Shown here one piece after another: positions 1 to 8,252 of a stretch of DNA of 64,000 nt. This DNA is from Clostridiales bacterium (GTDB lineage: Bacteria; Bacillota; Clostridia; Oscillospirales; Oscillospiraceae), in NCBI GenBank assembly GCA_004556965.1, contig SFFE01000007.1, positions 53,301-117,300 on the forward strand, given 5' to 3'. A model generated the notes under the pieces. It made no database searches. It saw only the letters and a program-made list of their open reading frames with translations, and was not told the origin of the DNA. Numbering within the stretch: the stretch's first letter is position 1; each line of letters begins with the position of its first letter. The position numbers were made by a program, and so were the translations under genes.

Positions 1-161
1 GAAACGCCGGTATTCTTCGCAAGCTGTGCGGGCGTCGGCCATACGACCTTCTTCAGCTCGCTCTTCATGTCGCGGAACCACTTTCCGACGCGCTTGAAGA
101 ACGGGAGTTTGGTGTCGACTTTCTTAACGGCAGCAGTGGTGACTTCTTTTTTCTCAGCCAT
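1..161 (-). CDS. secE: preprotein translocase subunit SecE (3' part cut by window edge)
   Basis: The first 53 codons of a small basic protein that starts MAEKKEVTT and continues with the conserved WFRDMKSELKKVVWPT stretch, the hallmark amphipathic region of SecE just before its membrane helix. SecE is the clamp subunit of the SecYEG protein-export channel. The ATG at 161 has a good ribosome binding site (AAAGGACG). The single transmembrane helix and stop lie beyond position 1. It follows rpmG by 24 bases on the same strand, the normal rpmG-secE-nusG order, so nusG is expected off the left edge. Confidence 0.95.
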   Translation of the reverse strand, partial: MAEKKEVTTAAVKKVDTKLPFFKRVGKWFRDMKSELKKVVWPTPAQLAKNTGV

Positions 162-185
162 TTGTTCTACGTCCTTTCGAAAGTC

Positions 186-350
186 TTATTTGGTTTCGGT
201 GTGCTTGGTGTGCTTGCGGCAGAAGGGGCAATACTTGCTCATTTCCAGCTTTTCCGTGGTGTTCTTCTTGTTCTTCACGGTGTTGTAGTTCCTCTGCTTG
301 CACTCCGAGCATCTGAGCGTGATTTTCACGCGGGATCCAGCTTTCGCCAT
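186..350 (-). CDS. rpmG: 50S ribosomal protein L33
   Basis: 54 residues, the usual L33 length. Two CxxC pairs (CSEC near residue 14 and CPFC near residue 44) mark the zinc-binding form, with the typical [12 protein letters not shown] start. Translation begins at the ATG at 350, which is preceded by AAGGAGGTG at ideal spacing; a longer in-frame reading further upstream lacks a ribosome binding site. It is the first gene of the rpmG-secE unit, driven by the promoter at 462-490. Confidence 0.96.
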   Translation of the reverse strand: MAKAGSRVKITLRCSECKQRNYNTVKNKKNTTEKLEMSKYCPFCRKHTKHTETK

Positions 351-461
351 GTTTCGGCACCTCCTTATAGATTTCGCGCTCCTGTTGCAGAGCTGCGATT
401 GCCTCCCTGTATGGGCCAAAAAGCGCATGAAAAAGAAACCTCTCAGCCGACAGGTAGAGAT

Positions 462-490
462 ACTATACCATATCAAGCCGGAAAGGTCAA
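462..490 (-). promoter_or_regulatory. sigma-70 type promoter for rpmG-secE
   Basis: On the minus strand TTGACC (485-490) and TATAGT (462-467) are separated by 17 bases, upstream of the rpmG ribosome binding site. Confidence 0.7.
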
Positions 491-730
491 CCGTTATTTT
501 GCGCGTTTGTGTGCGAATTTACATTGGAGCGGCAGGAAAATTTGCGAATTATGCCTGGGAAAAGCGCAGAAAACCGGCTCCGCGGACACGGCGCCGGTTT
601 CCTGCCTCTCCGGCAGGGCCTGGGGTCGTCCGGCGGCAGGTGGAAGACTGCTCCGGACATCAGAGAAAAATATAGGAATTGGAGAGTTGGTAAGTTCAAA
701 CGACCGAAAGCCCGCCCGGGCGGACGGCCG
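491..730. other. intergenic stretch without a recognisable gene
   Basis: No reading frame here has a ribosome binding site or protein-like sequence. It holds a hairpin at 571-600 (AAACCGGC paired with GCCGGTTT) followed by a smaller one at 601-617 (CCTGCC/GGCAGG). On the minus strand the first is followed by T-rich sequence, so it could be a second terminator behind the one at 731-780. Confidence 0.4.
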
Positions 731-780
731 GAAAACAAAACCTGCCCGCCTGACGCAGACCCTTCCGCGTCAGGGGGCAG
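731..780 (-). terminator. intrinsic terminator after the NhaC-family gene
   Basis: A GC-rich stem (742-756 with 767-780, one bulge) is followed on the minus strand by a T-rich run (731-740), 58 bases after the stop codon of the transporter gene. Confidence 0.75.
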
Positions 781-838
781 ATTGCTGTATTGAGATTTGG
801 GGGCATGCGATGTGCGCATCCTTGCACGGCAGATATGC

Positions 839-2566
839 TTACGCAGCCTTGGCGCCCTTCTTGCGCACGATGGAGCGGATGACGAACAGGGTACCAAGAA
901 CCAGCGCCACGCCGATGGCCAGGCAGACGATCGCGTTCTGCACAAAGCCGGCGATGATGTAGTTGACGAAGCAAATGATGCCGACGGTGCCTGCGTACGG
1001 AAGCTGCGTGGACACGTGGTTCACGTGATTGCACATCGCGCCGGCGGAGGCCATGATGGTCGTGTCGGAGATCGGGGAGCAGTGGTCGCCGAAGACCGCG
1101 CCTGCGAGGCAGGCGGACACGCCGATGATGAACAGCGTGCTGTCCGCGGGGAACACATAGGTGACGATCGGGATCAGGATGCCGAAGGTGCCCCAGCTCG
1201 TGCCGGTGGAGAAGCTCAGCACACAGGCGACGAGGAAGATAATGGCGGGCAGGAAGCTGAAGAGCGTTCCGGCGGCAGAACTCATCACGGAGGCAACGAA
1301 GTACTTTGCGCCGAGCAGGCCGGTCATGTTCTTCAAAGCGGTTGCAAAGGTGAGAATGGTGATGGCGGGCACCATGTTGATGAAGCCCTGCGGCACGCAG
1401 GCCATGGAGTCCTTGAAGCGGATGAGCCGCCGGCACCAGAAGTAGATCAGAGTGAAGATCAGGGCGATGAGAGAGCCCCACGGCAGCGCGACGAAGGCGT
1501 CCGTGTTGCCGAAAGCGCCGATGAAGTCGCCGCAGTAGTCGCCGCCGACTTCCCAGTAGCCGCCGACGTACACGAGACCGATGAAGCAGGAGACGATCAG
1601 GACGATGACGGGGAGGATCAGGTCGATCACGCGGCCCTTCGGGTTGAAGGAGCCGGTCTCCAGACCCTCGTCCACGCGGTCGCCGGTGGTGTACAGGTCG
1701 CCGTTGAGCTTGGCGTTCATCTCATGCAGGCTCATCGGGCCGTAGTCAAACTTCATGAGGACCAGCGCGATGATGAACACGAACGTCAGCAGGGAGTAGA
1801 AGTTGAACGGAATGGCGCGCACGAACAGCTCGATGCCGTTGTAGTTTTCCACCACGCCGGAGACGGCGGCTGCCCACGAGGAGATCGGGGCGATCATGCA
1901 TACCGGCGCGGCGGTGGCGTCGATCAGGTAGGCCAGCTTGGCGCGGGAGATCTTGTGCCGGTCGCTGATCGGCTGCATCACGGAGCCGACGGTCAGACAG
2001 TTGAAATAGTCGTCCACGAAGATCAGCACGCCGAGCACGAATGTGGCGAGCATGGCGCCTGCGCGGGACTTGATGTGGGTCTCGGCCCAGCGGCCGAACG
2101 CGGCGGAGCCGCCCGCGCGGTTGATGAGCGCGACCATGATGCCGAGAATGACGAGAAACAGGAAGATGCCGGCGCTGTCCGCTACGGCGGGAACGACGCC
2201 GTCGTTGATGACCGCGTTGAGCGCGCCGATCGGCTTGAAGTTCGTATAGAACAGTCCGCCGAGCACGATGCCGATGAACAGAGAGGAGTAGACCTCCTTG
2301 GTGATGAGCGCGAGCGCGATGGCGACGATCGGCGGGACGAGCGCCCAGAACGTAAAGGCCATCCGGCTGTCCGAAGTCAGCTCGCCGGCGCCTTCGCACT
2401 CGCCGCATTCCTCGCCGTTGACCAGACCGGTGCCCTCGCAGGTGGAGCAGACGATGCTGCTTGCGGGCGCGTCTTCGTCATTGGCGGCGAACGCGAACAC
2501 GGTGAGCATGGATACGACCATGACGATCAGCGTCAAAATGGCCAGAATTCTGCGTCTTGTGTTCAT
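839..2566 (-). CDS. NhaC-family transporter under lysine riboswitch control (probable lysine transporter)
   Basis: 575 residues; the NhaC antiporter-family fold with about 12 membrane segments and conserved stretches such as VLIFVDDYFNCLTVGSVMQP and FSTGTSWGTFGILIP. NhaC-family proteins were first known as Na+/H+ antiporters, but a branch behind lysine riboswitches (LysW) is proposed to import lysine, and this gene sits behind such a riboswitch, so lysine uptake is my inference. Residues 1-27 look like an export signal or first membrane helix. They are followed by a pair of CxxCxGxG motifs (CSTCEGTG, CGECEGAG) like a DnaJ zinc knuckle, unusual for this family. The ATG at 2566 has GGAGGA at 9 bases; an upstream in-frame TTG lies inside that site and is unlikely. 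Confidence 0.85.
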   Translation of the reverse strand: MNTRRRILAILTLIVMVVSMLTVFAFAANDEDAPASSIVCSTCEGTGLVNGEECGECEGAGELTSDSRMAFTFWALVPPIVAIALALITKEVYSSLFIGIVLGGLFYTNFKPIGALNAVINDGVVPAVADSAGIFLFLVILGIMVALINRAGGSAAFGRWAETHIKSRAGAMLATFVLGVLIFVDDYFNCLTVGSVMQPISDRHKISRAKLAYLIDATAAPVCMIAPISSWAAAVSGVVENYNGIELFVRAIPFNFYSLLTFVFIIALVLMKFDYGPMSLHEMNAKLNGDLYTTGDRVDEGLETGSFNPKGRVIDLILPVIVLIVSCFIGLVYVGGYWEVGGDYCGDFIGAFGNTDAFVALPWGSLIALIFTLIYFWCRRLIRFKDSMACVPQGFINMVPAITILTFATALKNMTGLLGAKYFVASVMSSAAGTLFSFLPAIIFLVACVLSFSTGTSWGTFGILIPIVTYVFPADSTLFIIGVSACLAGAVFGDHCSPISDTTIMASAGAMCNHVNHVSTQLPYAGTVGIICFVNYIIAGFVQNAIVCLAIGVALVLGTLFVIRSIVRKKGAKAA

Positions 2567-2585
2567 GCTAAAGTCCTCCAAAAAT

Positions 2586-2622
2586 GAAAAATGTCGTGAA
2601 CAAAGTGCTGTTCACGACATTG
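2586..2622 (-). terminator. terminator (expression platform) of the lysine riboswitch
   Basis: A 12-bp perfect stem (AATGTCGTGAAC pairing with GTTCACGACATT) followed on the minus strand by TTTTTC. It lies between the lysine aptamer and the transporter start codon, the expected place for lysine-dependent transcription termination. Confidence 0.85.
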
Positions 2623-2647
2623 CAAAAACACAAAACCAGATTCGTCA

Positions 2648-2807
2648 ATGACAGCGCTCCGCTTACGCGACAGTCCGCCGGATGTTCTCCGACGGCCCAG
2701 GAACCCAACAGCCAGGAAACTGCAAGACCCTTCGGCGGCAATCCCTTTCCCTTCCCCGGTTCCTGCCGGCTTTGCGAAGGTACTGATGATGACCGCGCCT
2801 CTATCAT
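2648..2807 (-). promoter_or_regulatory. lysine riboswitch (L box) aptamer
   Basis: Read on the minus strand the leader has the L-box landmarks in order: AGAGGCGCGGTC near the 5' end, ATCAGTA, the purine-rich GGGAAAGGGATTGCCGCC block, then CTGGGTTC-type sequence and a closing CTGTCAT that pairs with ATGATAG to form P1. Size (about 160 nt) and the downstream terminator fit the family (Rfam RF00168 by recollection; not searched). In known examples lysine binding favours the terminator and shuts off lysine synthesis or uptake genes. Confidence 0.92.
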
Positions 2808-2825
2808 GCTTATGAAATTAAACAC

Positions 2826-2855
2826 AGTATAGAGTGTATGGCACCAGATTGTCAA
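2826..2855 (-). promoter_or_regulatory. promoter of the lysine-riboswitch transcript
   Basis: Minus-strand TTGACA (2850-2855), 18-base spacer, TATACT (2826-2831), about 15-20 bases upstream of the aptamer. Confidence 0.8.
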
Positions 2856-2948
2856 CCATTTTTTAATTTTTCGTAAATTTTGATGTGAAATCCGAAAACA
2901 AGCTAGGGAAAACCAGCAAAATCGACCGAAAATTTACAGAAATACGCA

Positions 2949-2983
2949 TAAAAAACAACTCCGAAATGGATATTTCGGAGTTG
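2949..2983 (-). terminator. intrinsic terminator of the nucleoside ABC operon
   Basis: A 12-bp stem (2956-2967 with 2972-2983) then six T on the minus strand, about 75 bases past the last permease stop. A second short hairpin, ACTTTCGCG/CGCGAAAGT, lies at 3012-3033. The rest of 2860-3058 shows no gene. Confidence 0.85.
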
Positions 2984-3058
2984 TAAGGAAGACCGGGGAA
3001 GCGGATACGGAACTTTCGCGTTTGCGCGAAAGTGGAGTGGAGCGCGCCCGCTCTGACG

Positions 3059-3997
3059 CTATCGGCTGCCCTTATCGTAGGGGATGCCCTCCGCTTTCGG
3101 CGCTCTGGACTTCTTGGAGGTGAACGCCAGCACGATCAGAGAGATGATGTACGGCAGCATGTTGTACACAGAACCGGGGATGTGCAGGCTCACGAGGAAG
3201 TCGAAGCCGAAGTACACGTTCGACAGCGCGCGGAATAGGCCGAACAGCAGCGCGGCAAGCGCGATACGGGAGGGCTTCCACTGGCCGAAGATCATAACGG
3301 CCAGCGCGAGAAAGCCGAAGCCGGCGACGCCGTTTTCAAACTTCCATTCGGAGACGCCCGCGAGAATGTAGCAGATGCCGCCGAGACCGCCGAGCACGCC
3401 GGAGATTAAAACGCCTGCCCAGCGCATTTTGTAGACGTTGATGCCGACGGAGTCCGCCGCCTGGGGGTGCTCGCCGCAGGCCATCAGACGCAGACCGAAC
3501 TTGGTCTTGTACAGCGTGACGTAGGCGATGACGAGCGCGATGAGCGCGATCAGCATGAACCAGTTGAACTCGAAGCCTCCGATGTTCACAAGGAAGGCCT
3601 TCTTTGCGCTCGCATATTGGATGGTGGAGGAGACGTCGTCCGGATTGGCGGCGGTGTTGATTGCCTTGACGATGACCGTCGCGGCGGCAACGCCGAGCAT
3701 GTTCAGCGCCGTGCCGACGATGGTTTGATCCGCCTTGAAGTTGATGCAGGCCACGGCCAGCAGCGCGGAATACAGCACGCCGAGCAGGACGCTGCCGAGC
3801 ACGGTGCCGAGAATCATAACGAAGGGAGAGACGGCGGGCATGTACTTCATGACGAGTGCGCCGCCCAACGCGCCGAGCACCATGATGCCCTCCAGACCGA
3901 GGTTGATCACGCCGGAGTGCTCCGAGAAGCAGCCGCCCAGTGCGACGAGAATCAGAACAGAGGCGAAAATCAGCGTATATTGCAGCAGCAATGTCAT
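3059..3997 (-). CDS. nucleoside-type ABC transporter permease (NupQ/YufQ-like)
   Basis: 312 residues, about 8-10 membrane helices, in the branched-chain amino acid/sugar permease superfamily. The N-terminal GVINLGLEGIMVLGALGG is the signature of the second permease of BMP-dependent nucleoside importers (Bacillus NupQ). With the upstream permease it forms the membrane channel of an importer powered by the ATPase at 5092-6630. It is the last gene of the operon, 18 bases after its partner. Substrate (purine or pyrimidine nucleosides) is inferred from family and from deoD, udk and tdk nearby. Confidence 0.88.
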   Translation of the reverse strand: MTLLLQYTLIFASVLILVALGGCFSEHSGVINLGLEGIMVLGALGGALVMKYMPAVSPFVMILGTVLGSVLLGVLYSALLAVACINFKADQTIVGTALNMLGVAAATVIVKAINTAANPDDVSSTIQYASAKKAFLVNIGGFEFNWFMLIALIALVIAYVTLYKTKFGLRLMACGEHPQAADSVGINVYKMRWAGVLISGVLGGLGGICYILAGVSEWKFENGVAGFGFLALAVMIFGQWKPSRIALAALLFGLFRALSNVYFGFDFLVSLHIPGSVYNMLPYIISLIVLAFTSKKSRAPKAEGIPYDKGSR

Positions 3998-4015
3998 GAT
4001 GCATCGCCCCCTTTC

Positions 4016-5095
4016 TCATCGTCTTCGTCTGCGGCGGCAGCCTGCGTGCTTCAAAAACAGCACGAACCCGCACAGGTAGATGATCAGCGAGGAGATTAGG
4101 TCGGAGATCTGCGAGCAGTACATGGATTTATCCACGTATGCGCCGCCCGCGGTGATGTGCTGGATAAAGAACGAGGAGAAGATCGTGCCGATCGGATTCA
4201 GGCCGCCGAGGAAGGTGGCCGCGATGCCGTTAAAGCCCATGTTGGGCACGGAGGAGTGCGTGCACTGCCACTGTTCGTAGCCCGTCTGATACAGCAGCGA
4301 GCCGCCGAGACCGGCCAGTGCGCCTGCGATCACAAGCGTGAGAATGATGTTGCGCCGCTCCGCCATGCCGCAGTATTTTGCGGCGTTTTTGTTGAAGCCG
4401 GTCGCTTTGAGCTCATAGCCGAATTTGGTCTTTTCCAGAACGACCCAGACGAGAATGGCGATGATGATCGCCAGCGGAATGGCGATGGTGACGTATTCGT
4501 TGTTGCTGAAGAGCTTGTCCAGCCCCAGCGACGGCAGGATCGCGTCCGGCCCGGCGCTCTTCATCTGGTAGGTGTAGGGACTTGCGACTTCCTTGACGTT
4601 CGTGAGGATCATGTTGGTGGTGTACAATGCGATCCAGTTGAGCATGATACCCGAAATGACCTCGTTGACGTTGCAGTAGGACTTCAGCAGACCGACGATC
4701 GCGCCGAACGCTGCGCCGGCCAGAATGGCGAAGAGCATGCACGGCAGCCAGCTCCAGCCCCAGCCGAGCGCTGCGTACAGGCAGGCGCACGCACCGGCGA
4801 CATACTGGCCGGCAGCGCCGATGTTGAACAGGCCGACCTTGTAGGCAAACAGCACCGACAGCGCGCACATCAGCAGCGGCGCGGTCTTGACCAGTGTGCT
4901 GCCGAGGTATTTCAACTGCGTTTCCGAACGGTTGTAGGTGAAGAAGTTCTTGATGACGGTCATGATCGCGTCGCCCGCACCGGCGGGATTGATGAACAGC
5001 AGCACGATATAGCCGATGAGCAGGCCGAGCACAATGCAGATGAGCGAGGCGATCAGCGACTGCACCGCGCTGCTTTTGAGCAGATTTTTCTTCAT
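4016..5095 (-). CDS. nucleoside-type ABC transporter permease (NupP/YufP-like)
   Basis: 359 residues with about 10 membrane helices. LFAYKVGLFNIGAAGQYVAGA matches the conserved N-terminal half of the first permease in BMP-type importers, and ETQLKYLGSTLVKTAPLL is typical of the group. The start ATG overlaps the ATPase stop by four bases, implying translational coupling. The C-terminus ends in a short arginine-rich tail (CRRRRRR). Partners are the other permease (3059-3997), the ATPase and the BMP lipoprotein. Confidence 0.88.
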   Translation of the reverse strand: MKKNLLKSSAVQSLIASLICIVLGLLIGYIVLLFINPAGAGDAIMTVIKNFFTYNRSETQLKYLGSTLVKTAPLLMCALSVLFAYKVGLFNIGAAGQYVAGACACLYAALGWGWSWLPCMLFAILAGAAFGAIVGLLKSYCNVNEVISGIMLNWIALYTTNMILTNVKEVASPYTYQMKSAGPDAILPSLGLDKLFSNNEYVTIAIPLAIIIAILVWVVLEKTKFGYELKATGFNKNAAKYCGMAERRNIILTLVIAGALAGLGGSLLYQTGYEQWQCTHSSVPNMGFNGIAATFLGGLNPIGTIFSSFFIQHITAGGAYVDKSMYCSQISDLISSLIIYLCGFVLFLKHAGCRRRRRR

Positions 5096-6630
5096 GCTTT
5101 CACCTCGTCTCTCTTTGCGCCGGCCATGTACAGACCCAGCTCTTCCTCCGTGGTCTGCTTCGGGTCGAGCTCGCCGACGATCTCACCCTCGTACATGACG
5201 AGGATGCGGTCCGGCACATCCATCACCTCGTCCAGCTCCAGCGACACGAGCAGCACCGCCTTGCCCGCGTCACGCTGGGCGACGAGCTGCTTGTGGATAT
5301 ACTCGATCGCGCCGACATCCAGACCGCGGGTCGGCTGCACGGCGACGAGCAGCTGCGGATCTTTGTCGATCTCGCGGGCGACGATCGCCTTCTGCTGGTT
5401 GCCGCCGGACATACTGCGCGCGATCGTGACCGCGCCCTGGCCGGAGCGTACGTCGTATTGCTCAATAAGCTGGTTTGCGTATTCGCGGATCTCCTTGCGC
5501 TTGAGGAAGCCCGCCTTGTTGGTGAACTGCGGCTCAAAATAGCGCTGGAGGATCATGTTGTATTCCAGCGAGTAATCCAGCACGAGGCCGTGCTTATGGC
5601 GATCCTCCGGAATGTGGCTCATGCCGCTGGCAGAACGCTTGCGGATAGAGGCGTGCGTGATATCTTCGCCGAGCAGCTCGATCTTGCCTTCCTTGAGCGG
5701 CTCCAGCCCCGTGAGGCCGTAGACCAGCTCGGTCTGGCCGTTGCCGTCAATGCCGGCGATGCAGACGATCTCACCCGCACGCACCCGGAAAGAGACGTCG
5801 CGCACGGCGTTGTTTTTGTGTACCTTGGAGGCGACCGTCATGTGCTCGACGTTCAGCACGACCTCGCCGGGCTTTGCGGCGCCCTTTTCCACGTGGAAAT
5901 TGACGTTGCGCCCGACCATCATGGCGGAAAGCTCCTCCATTGTCGTGCTTTTGGTATCGACCGTACCGATGTATTTACCCTTGCGCAGCACGGTGCAGCG
6001 GTCGGCCACCGCCATGATCTCATTGAGCTTGTGCGAGATGAAGAGAATGGATTTTCCCTCCGCCGCGAGATTTTTCATGATCTGCATCAGCTCTTCGATC
6101 TCCTGCGGGGTCAAAACCGCAGTCGGTTCGTCGAAGATCAGGATCTCGTTATCGCGGTAGAGCATCTTGAGGATCTCCGTGCGCTGCTGCATACCCACGG
6201 TGATGTCTTCGATCAGTGCGTCCGGATCAATCTGCAGGCCGTACTTCTCCGACAGCGCCAGAACCTTTTCGCGCGCCTCCTTCTTCTGAAGAAAGCCGTG
6301 CTTGTTCGGCTCCACGCCGAGGATGATGTTGTCCAGCACCGAGAAGCACTCTACCAGCTTGAAGTGCTGGTGTACCATGCCGATGCCGAGATCGTTGGCG
6401 TCGTTCGGATCCTTGATGGATACGACCTTGCCGTCTTTTTTAATGGTACCCTCCTCCGGCTGGTACAGGCCGAACAGCACCGACATGAGCGTGGATTTAC
6501 CGGCGCCGTTTTCACCCAGCAGCGCGTGGATTTCACCCTTTTTGAGCTGCAGCGTGATATTGTCGTTGGCGACGATGCCTGGGAACCGTTTGGTGATGTT
6601 CAGCATTTCAATGGCATACTGAGCCTCCAA
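5092..6630 (-). CDS. nucleoside-type ABC transporter ATP-binding protein (NupO/YufO-like)
   Basis: About 512 residues with two fused ABC domains. The first has a perfect Walker A (GENGAGKST) and a signature region at the QQRTEIL stretch. The second has a degenerate Walker A (GIDGNGQTE) and SGGNQQK signature, as in RbsA/NupO-type double ATPases. It energises the two permeases downstream. I chose the TTG at 6630, because GGAAGGAGGG stands 8 bases upstream; the longer reading to 6711 runs through sequence without ribosome binding site, and the first good ATG is nine codons inside. Confidence 0.88.
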   Translation of the reverse strand: MEAQYAIEMLNITKRFPGIVANDNITLQLKKGEIHALLGENGAGKSTLMSVLFGLYQPEEGTIKKDGKVVSIKDPNDANDLGIGMVHQHFKLVECFSVLDNIILGVEPNKHGFLQKKEAREKVLALSEKYGLQIDPDALIEDITVGMQQRTEILKMLYRDNEILIFDEPTAVLTPQEIEELMQIMKNLAAEGKSILFISHKLNEIMAVADRCTVLRKGKYIGTVDTKSTTMEELSAMMVGRNVNFHVEKGAAKPGEVVLNVEHMTVASKVHKNNAVRDVSFRVRAGEIVCIAGIDGNGQTELVYGLTGLEPLKEGKIELLGEDITHASIRKRSASGMSHIPEDRHKHGLVLDYSLEYNMILQRYFEPQFTNKAGFLKRKEIREYANQLIEQYDVRSGQGAVTIARSMSGGNQQKAIVAREIDKDPQLLVAVQPTRGLDVGAIEYIHKQLVAQRDAGKAVLLVSLELDEVMDVPDRILVMYEGEIVGELDPKQTTEEELGLYMAGAKRDEVKA

Positions 6631-6796
6631 GTGAAACGCCCTCCTTCCGTTTTTATGGCCCGCGCGCGACGTTTCGCGGGGACGGAAACCATACTGCGTA
6701 TCGCATGTCAATAGGATACCAGTAGTATACTATACGCGGCGGCGCAAAGTAAAGGGAAATCGTCGGAAATGCTCTGATTTTTGAAGCATTTGCACA

Positions 6797-6830
6797 GAAA
6801 AAAGACGCAGCCGAAGCTGCGTCTTTTTTA
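6797..6830 (-). terminator. terminator/attenuator between the BMP lipoprotein and ATPase genes
   Basis: Perfect stem GACGCAGC-CGAA-GCTGCGTC flanked by A6 and T6, so active in both directions. It lies 15 bases after the lipoprotein stop, inside the operon. It probably lowers downstream expression so that the binding protein is made in excess over the membrane complex. Confidence 0.85.
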
Positions 6831-6845
6831 AAAATTTGACTTGGA

Positions 6846-8048
6846 TTACTTAATGTTGCCGAGATCCTCAACGTGCGCGGCCGTGGTGGCAGGCATCGCG
6901 GAGATGTCAGAGGAAACCTTGACGGTGCCGTCAAACATTGCCTTGACGAGCGCCTTGTAGTCGTCCTGAGTGAACTTGCCGTCCGCCCACTGGGTGGACT
7001 CCATCGGGATCTGCACGTAGTTGGCTTCCGGATCGTCGCCGGAGACGAGACCCAGCGTCTCGACCTTGCCAGCGTACTTATCCCAGTTGTTGTTCAGGAT
7101 GGTCTCGGTCAGCATGGTCTTAACAGTGGGAGCCAGACCCTTCATCGCGGAGGTGACGGTCATGCCTTCGGTTTCGGAGTAGTCGGCAATGACGCCGGCC
7201 TGATCGACGTCAACGCCGATGACCTTGGCGCCTTCGACCTTCTTGGCAGCGTCAACAGCGGAGGTGTAGATACCACCACCGCAGGCGAACACGACCTCAG
7301 TGCCAGAACCGTACCAGGTATCCATAGCGGCGGTGATGTCCGCATCGCCGAAGAACTGGTTGCCGTAAGCATACTTCACATCGACCGTGGTGTTCAGCTC
7401 AGCAGCAGCCGCGTCGCAGCCCTGCACGAAGCCGTAGCCGTAGCGCTGGACAGCCGGAACAGCCATGCCGCCGAGGAAGCCGAGCTTGGTGTAGCCGAGC
7501 TTCACAGCCGCGTAGCCGGCCATGTAGCCGCACAGCTCTTCCTGATAAACGGCGCTGTAAACGTTGCTGGCGATGTGGGGCTCGTTGTTGGGATCAAGCA
7601 GCTCGTCCGTGACGTTGCCGTTGGCGTCGGTCTTATAGAAGGAGCTGGTGATGTCGGATTCAGAGACGTCCAGAGCGATGAACTTCACATCCGGATACTG
7701 ATCCTGGGTGCCGGAGATGGTGCCGGCGAACGCAAAGCCGGGCATCACGATGACGTTGTAGCCCTCGTCAACGGCCTTCTCGACCATGGCGATACGGTCG
7801 GGGGTATTGTCGCCGGCGGGCTTGTAGTACGTAAAGTCAATGCTGTTTTCTTCGCAGAATGCCTTGCAGGCCTCGTAGGTGGTCTGGTTGAAAGACTGGT
7901 CGGTGATGTCGCCGTAGTCGGTGATCATTGCGACTCTGTACTCGGATTCGGCAGCGTTGTCAGAGGGCTTGCCCTCTTCCTTGTTACCGCAGGCGCACAG
8001 AGCGAAAACCATCACGAGAGCGAGAAGCAGAGCAATCGTTCTTTTCAT
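6846..8048 (-). CDS. BMP-family nucleoside-binding lipoprotein (NupN/TmpC/Med-like)
   Basis: 400 residues. An N-terminal lipoprotein signal (MKRTIALLLALVMVFALCAC, lipidated Cys at about residue 20) precedes a BMP domain beginning YRVAMITDYGDITDQSFNQTTYEA. BMP proteins (TmpC/PnrA, NupN) are the extracytoplasmic nucleoside receptors of ABC importers; this one is first in the operon ahead of its ATPase and permeases. The ATG at 8048 follows GGAGG; an in-frame upstream ATG contains that site and is unlikely. Purine nucleosides are the likely ligand by family and by the adjacent deoD. Confidence 0.9.
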   Translation of the reverse strand: MKRTIALLLALVMVFALCACGNKEEGKPSDNAAESEYRVAMITDYGDITDQSFNQTTYEACKAFCEENSIDFTYYKPAGDNTPDRIAMVEKAVDEGYNVIVMPGFAFAGTISGTQDQYPDVKFIALDVSESDITSSFYKTDANGNVTDELLDPNNEPHIASNVYSAVYQEELCGYMAGYAAVKLGYTKLGFLGGMAVPAVQRYGYGFVQGCDAAAAELNTTVDVKYAYGNQFFGDADITAAMDTWYGSGTEVVFACGGGIYTSAVDAAKKVEGAKVIGVDVDQAGVIADYSETEGMTVTSAMKGLAPTVKTMLTETILNNNWDKYAGKVETLGLVSGDDPEANYVQIPMESTQWADGKFTQDDYKALVKAMFDGTVKVSSDISAMPATTAAHVEDLGNIK

Positions 8049-8123
8049 GCAATTTTCCTCCATTTTAAATTTATCCGTTGTTCGGACATTCCTTTACAGC
8101 ATGGCGGTTTCCATGCTGCGTAC

Positions 8124-8152
8124 AGTATACCACGCGGATTTTTGACAGGCAA
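8124..8152 (-). promoter_or_regulatory. promoter of the nucleoside ABC operon
   Basis: Minus-strand TTGCCT (8147-8152), 17-base spacer, TATACT (8124-8129). A short inverted repeat (GCATGG/CCATGC, 8099-8117) lies just downstream and could be an operator or a 5' hairpin. Confidence 0.6.
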
Positions 8153-8252
8153 CAAGAAATATTACAGAAATGTAAATTATTCATGAAATTCGCGCGCCCG
8201 TCCGCGCTGCGCGGACATACTTCCCTGAATCAGGGATTACAGCTGCATTTTC

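Noticed and set aside
797..2587. A 596-codon plus-strand frame opposite the NhaC-family gene
   Set aside because: Same reason: rich in D/G/E/H/R with no family resemblance, and crosses the start region and terminator of the real gene.
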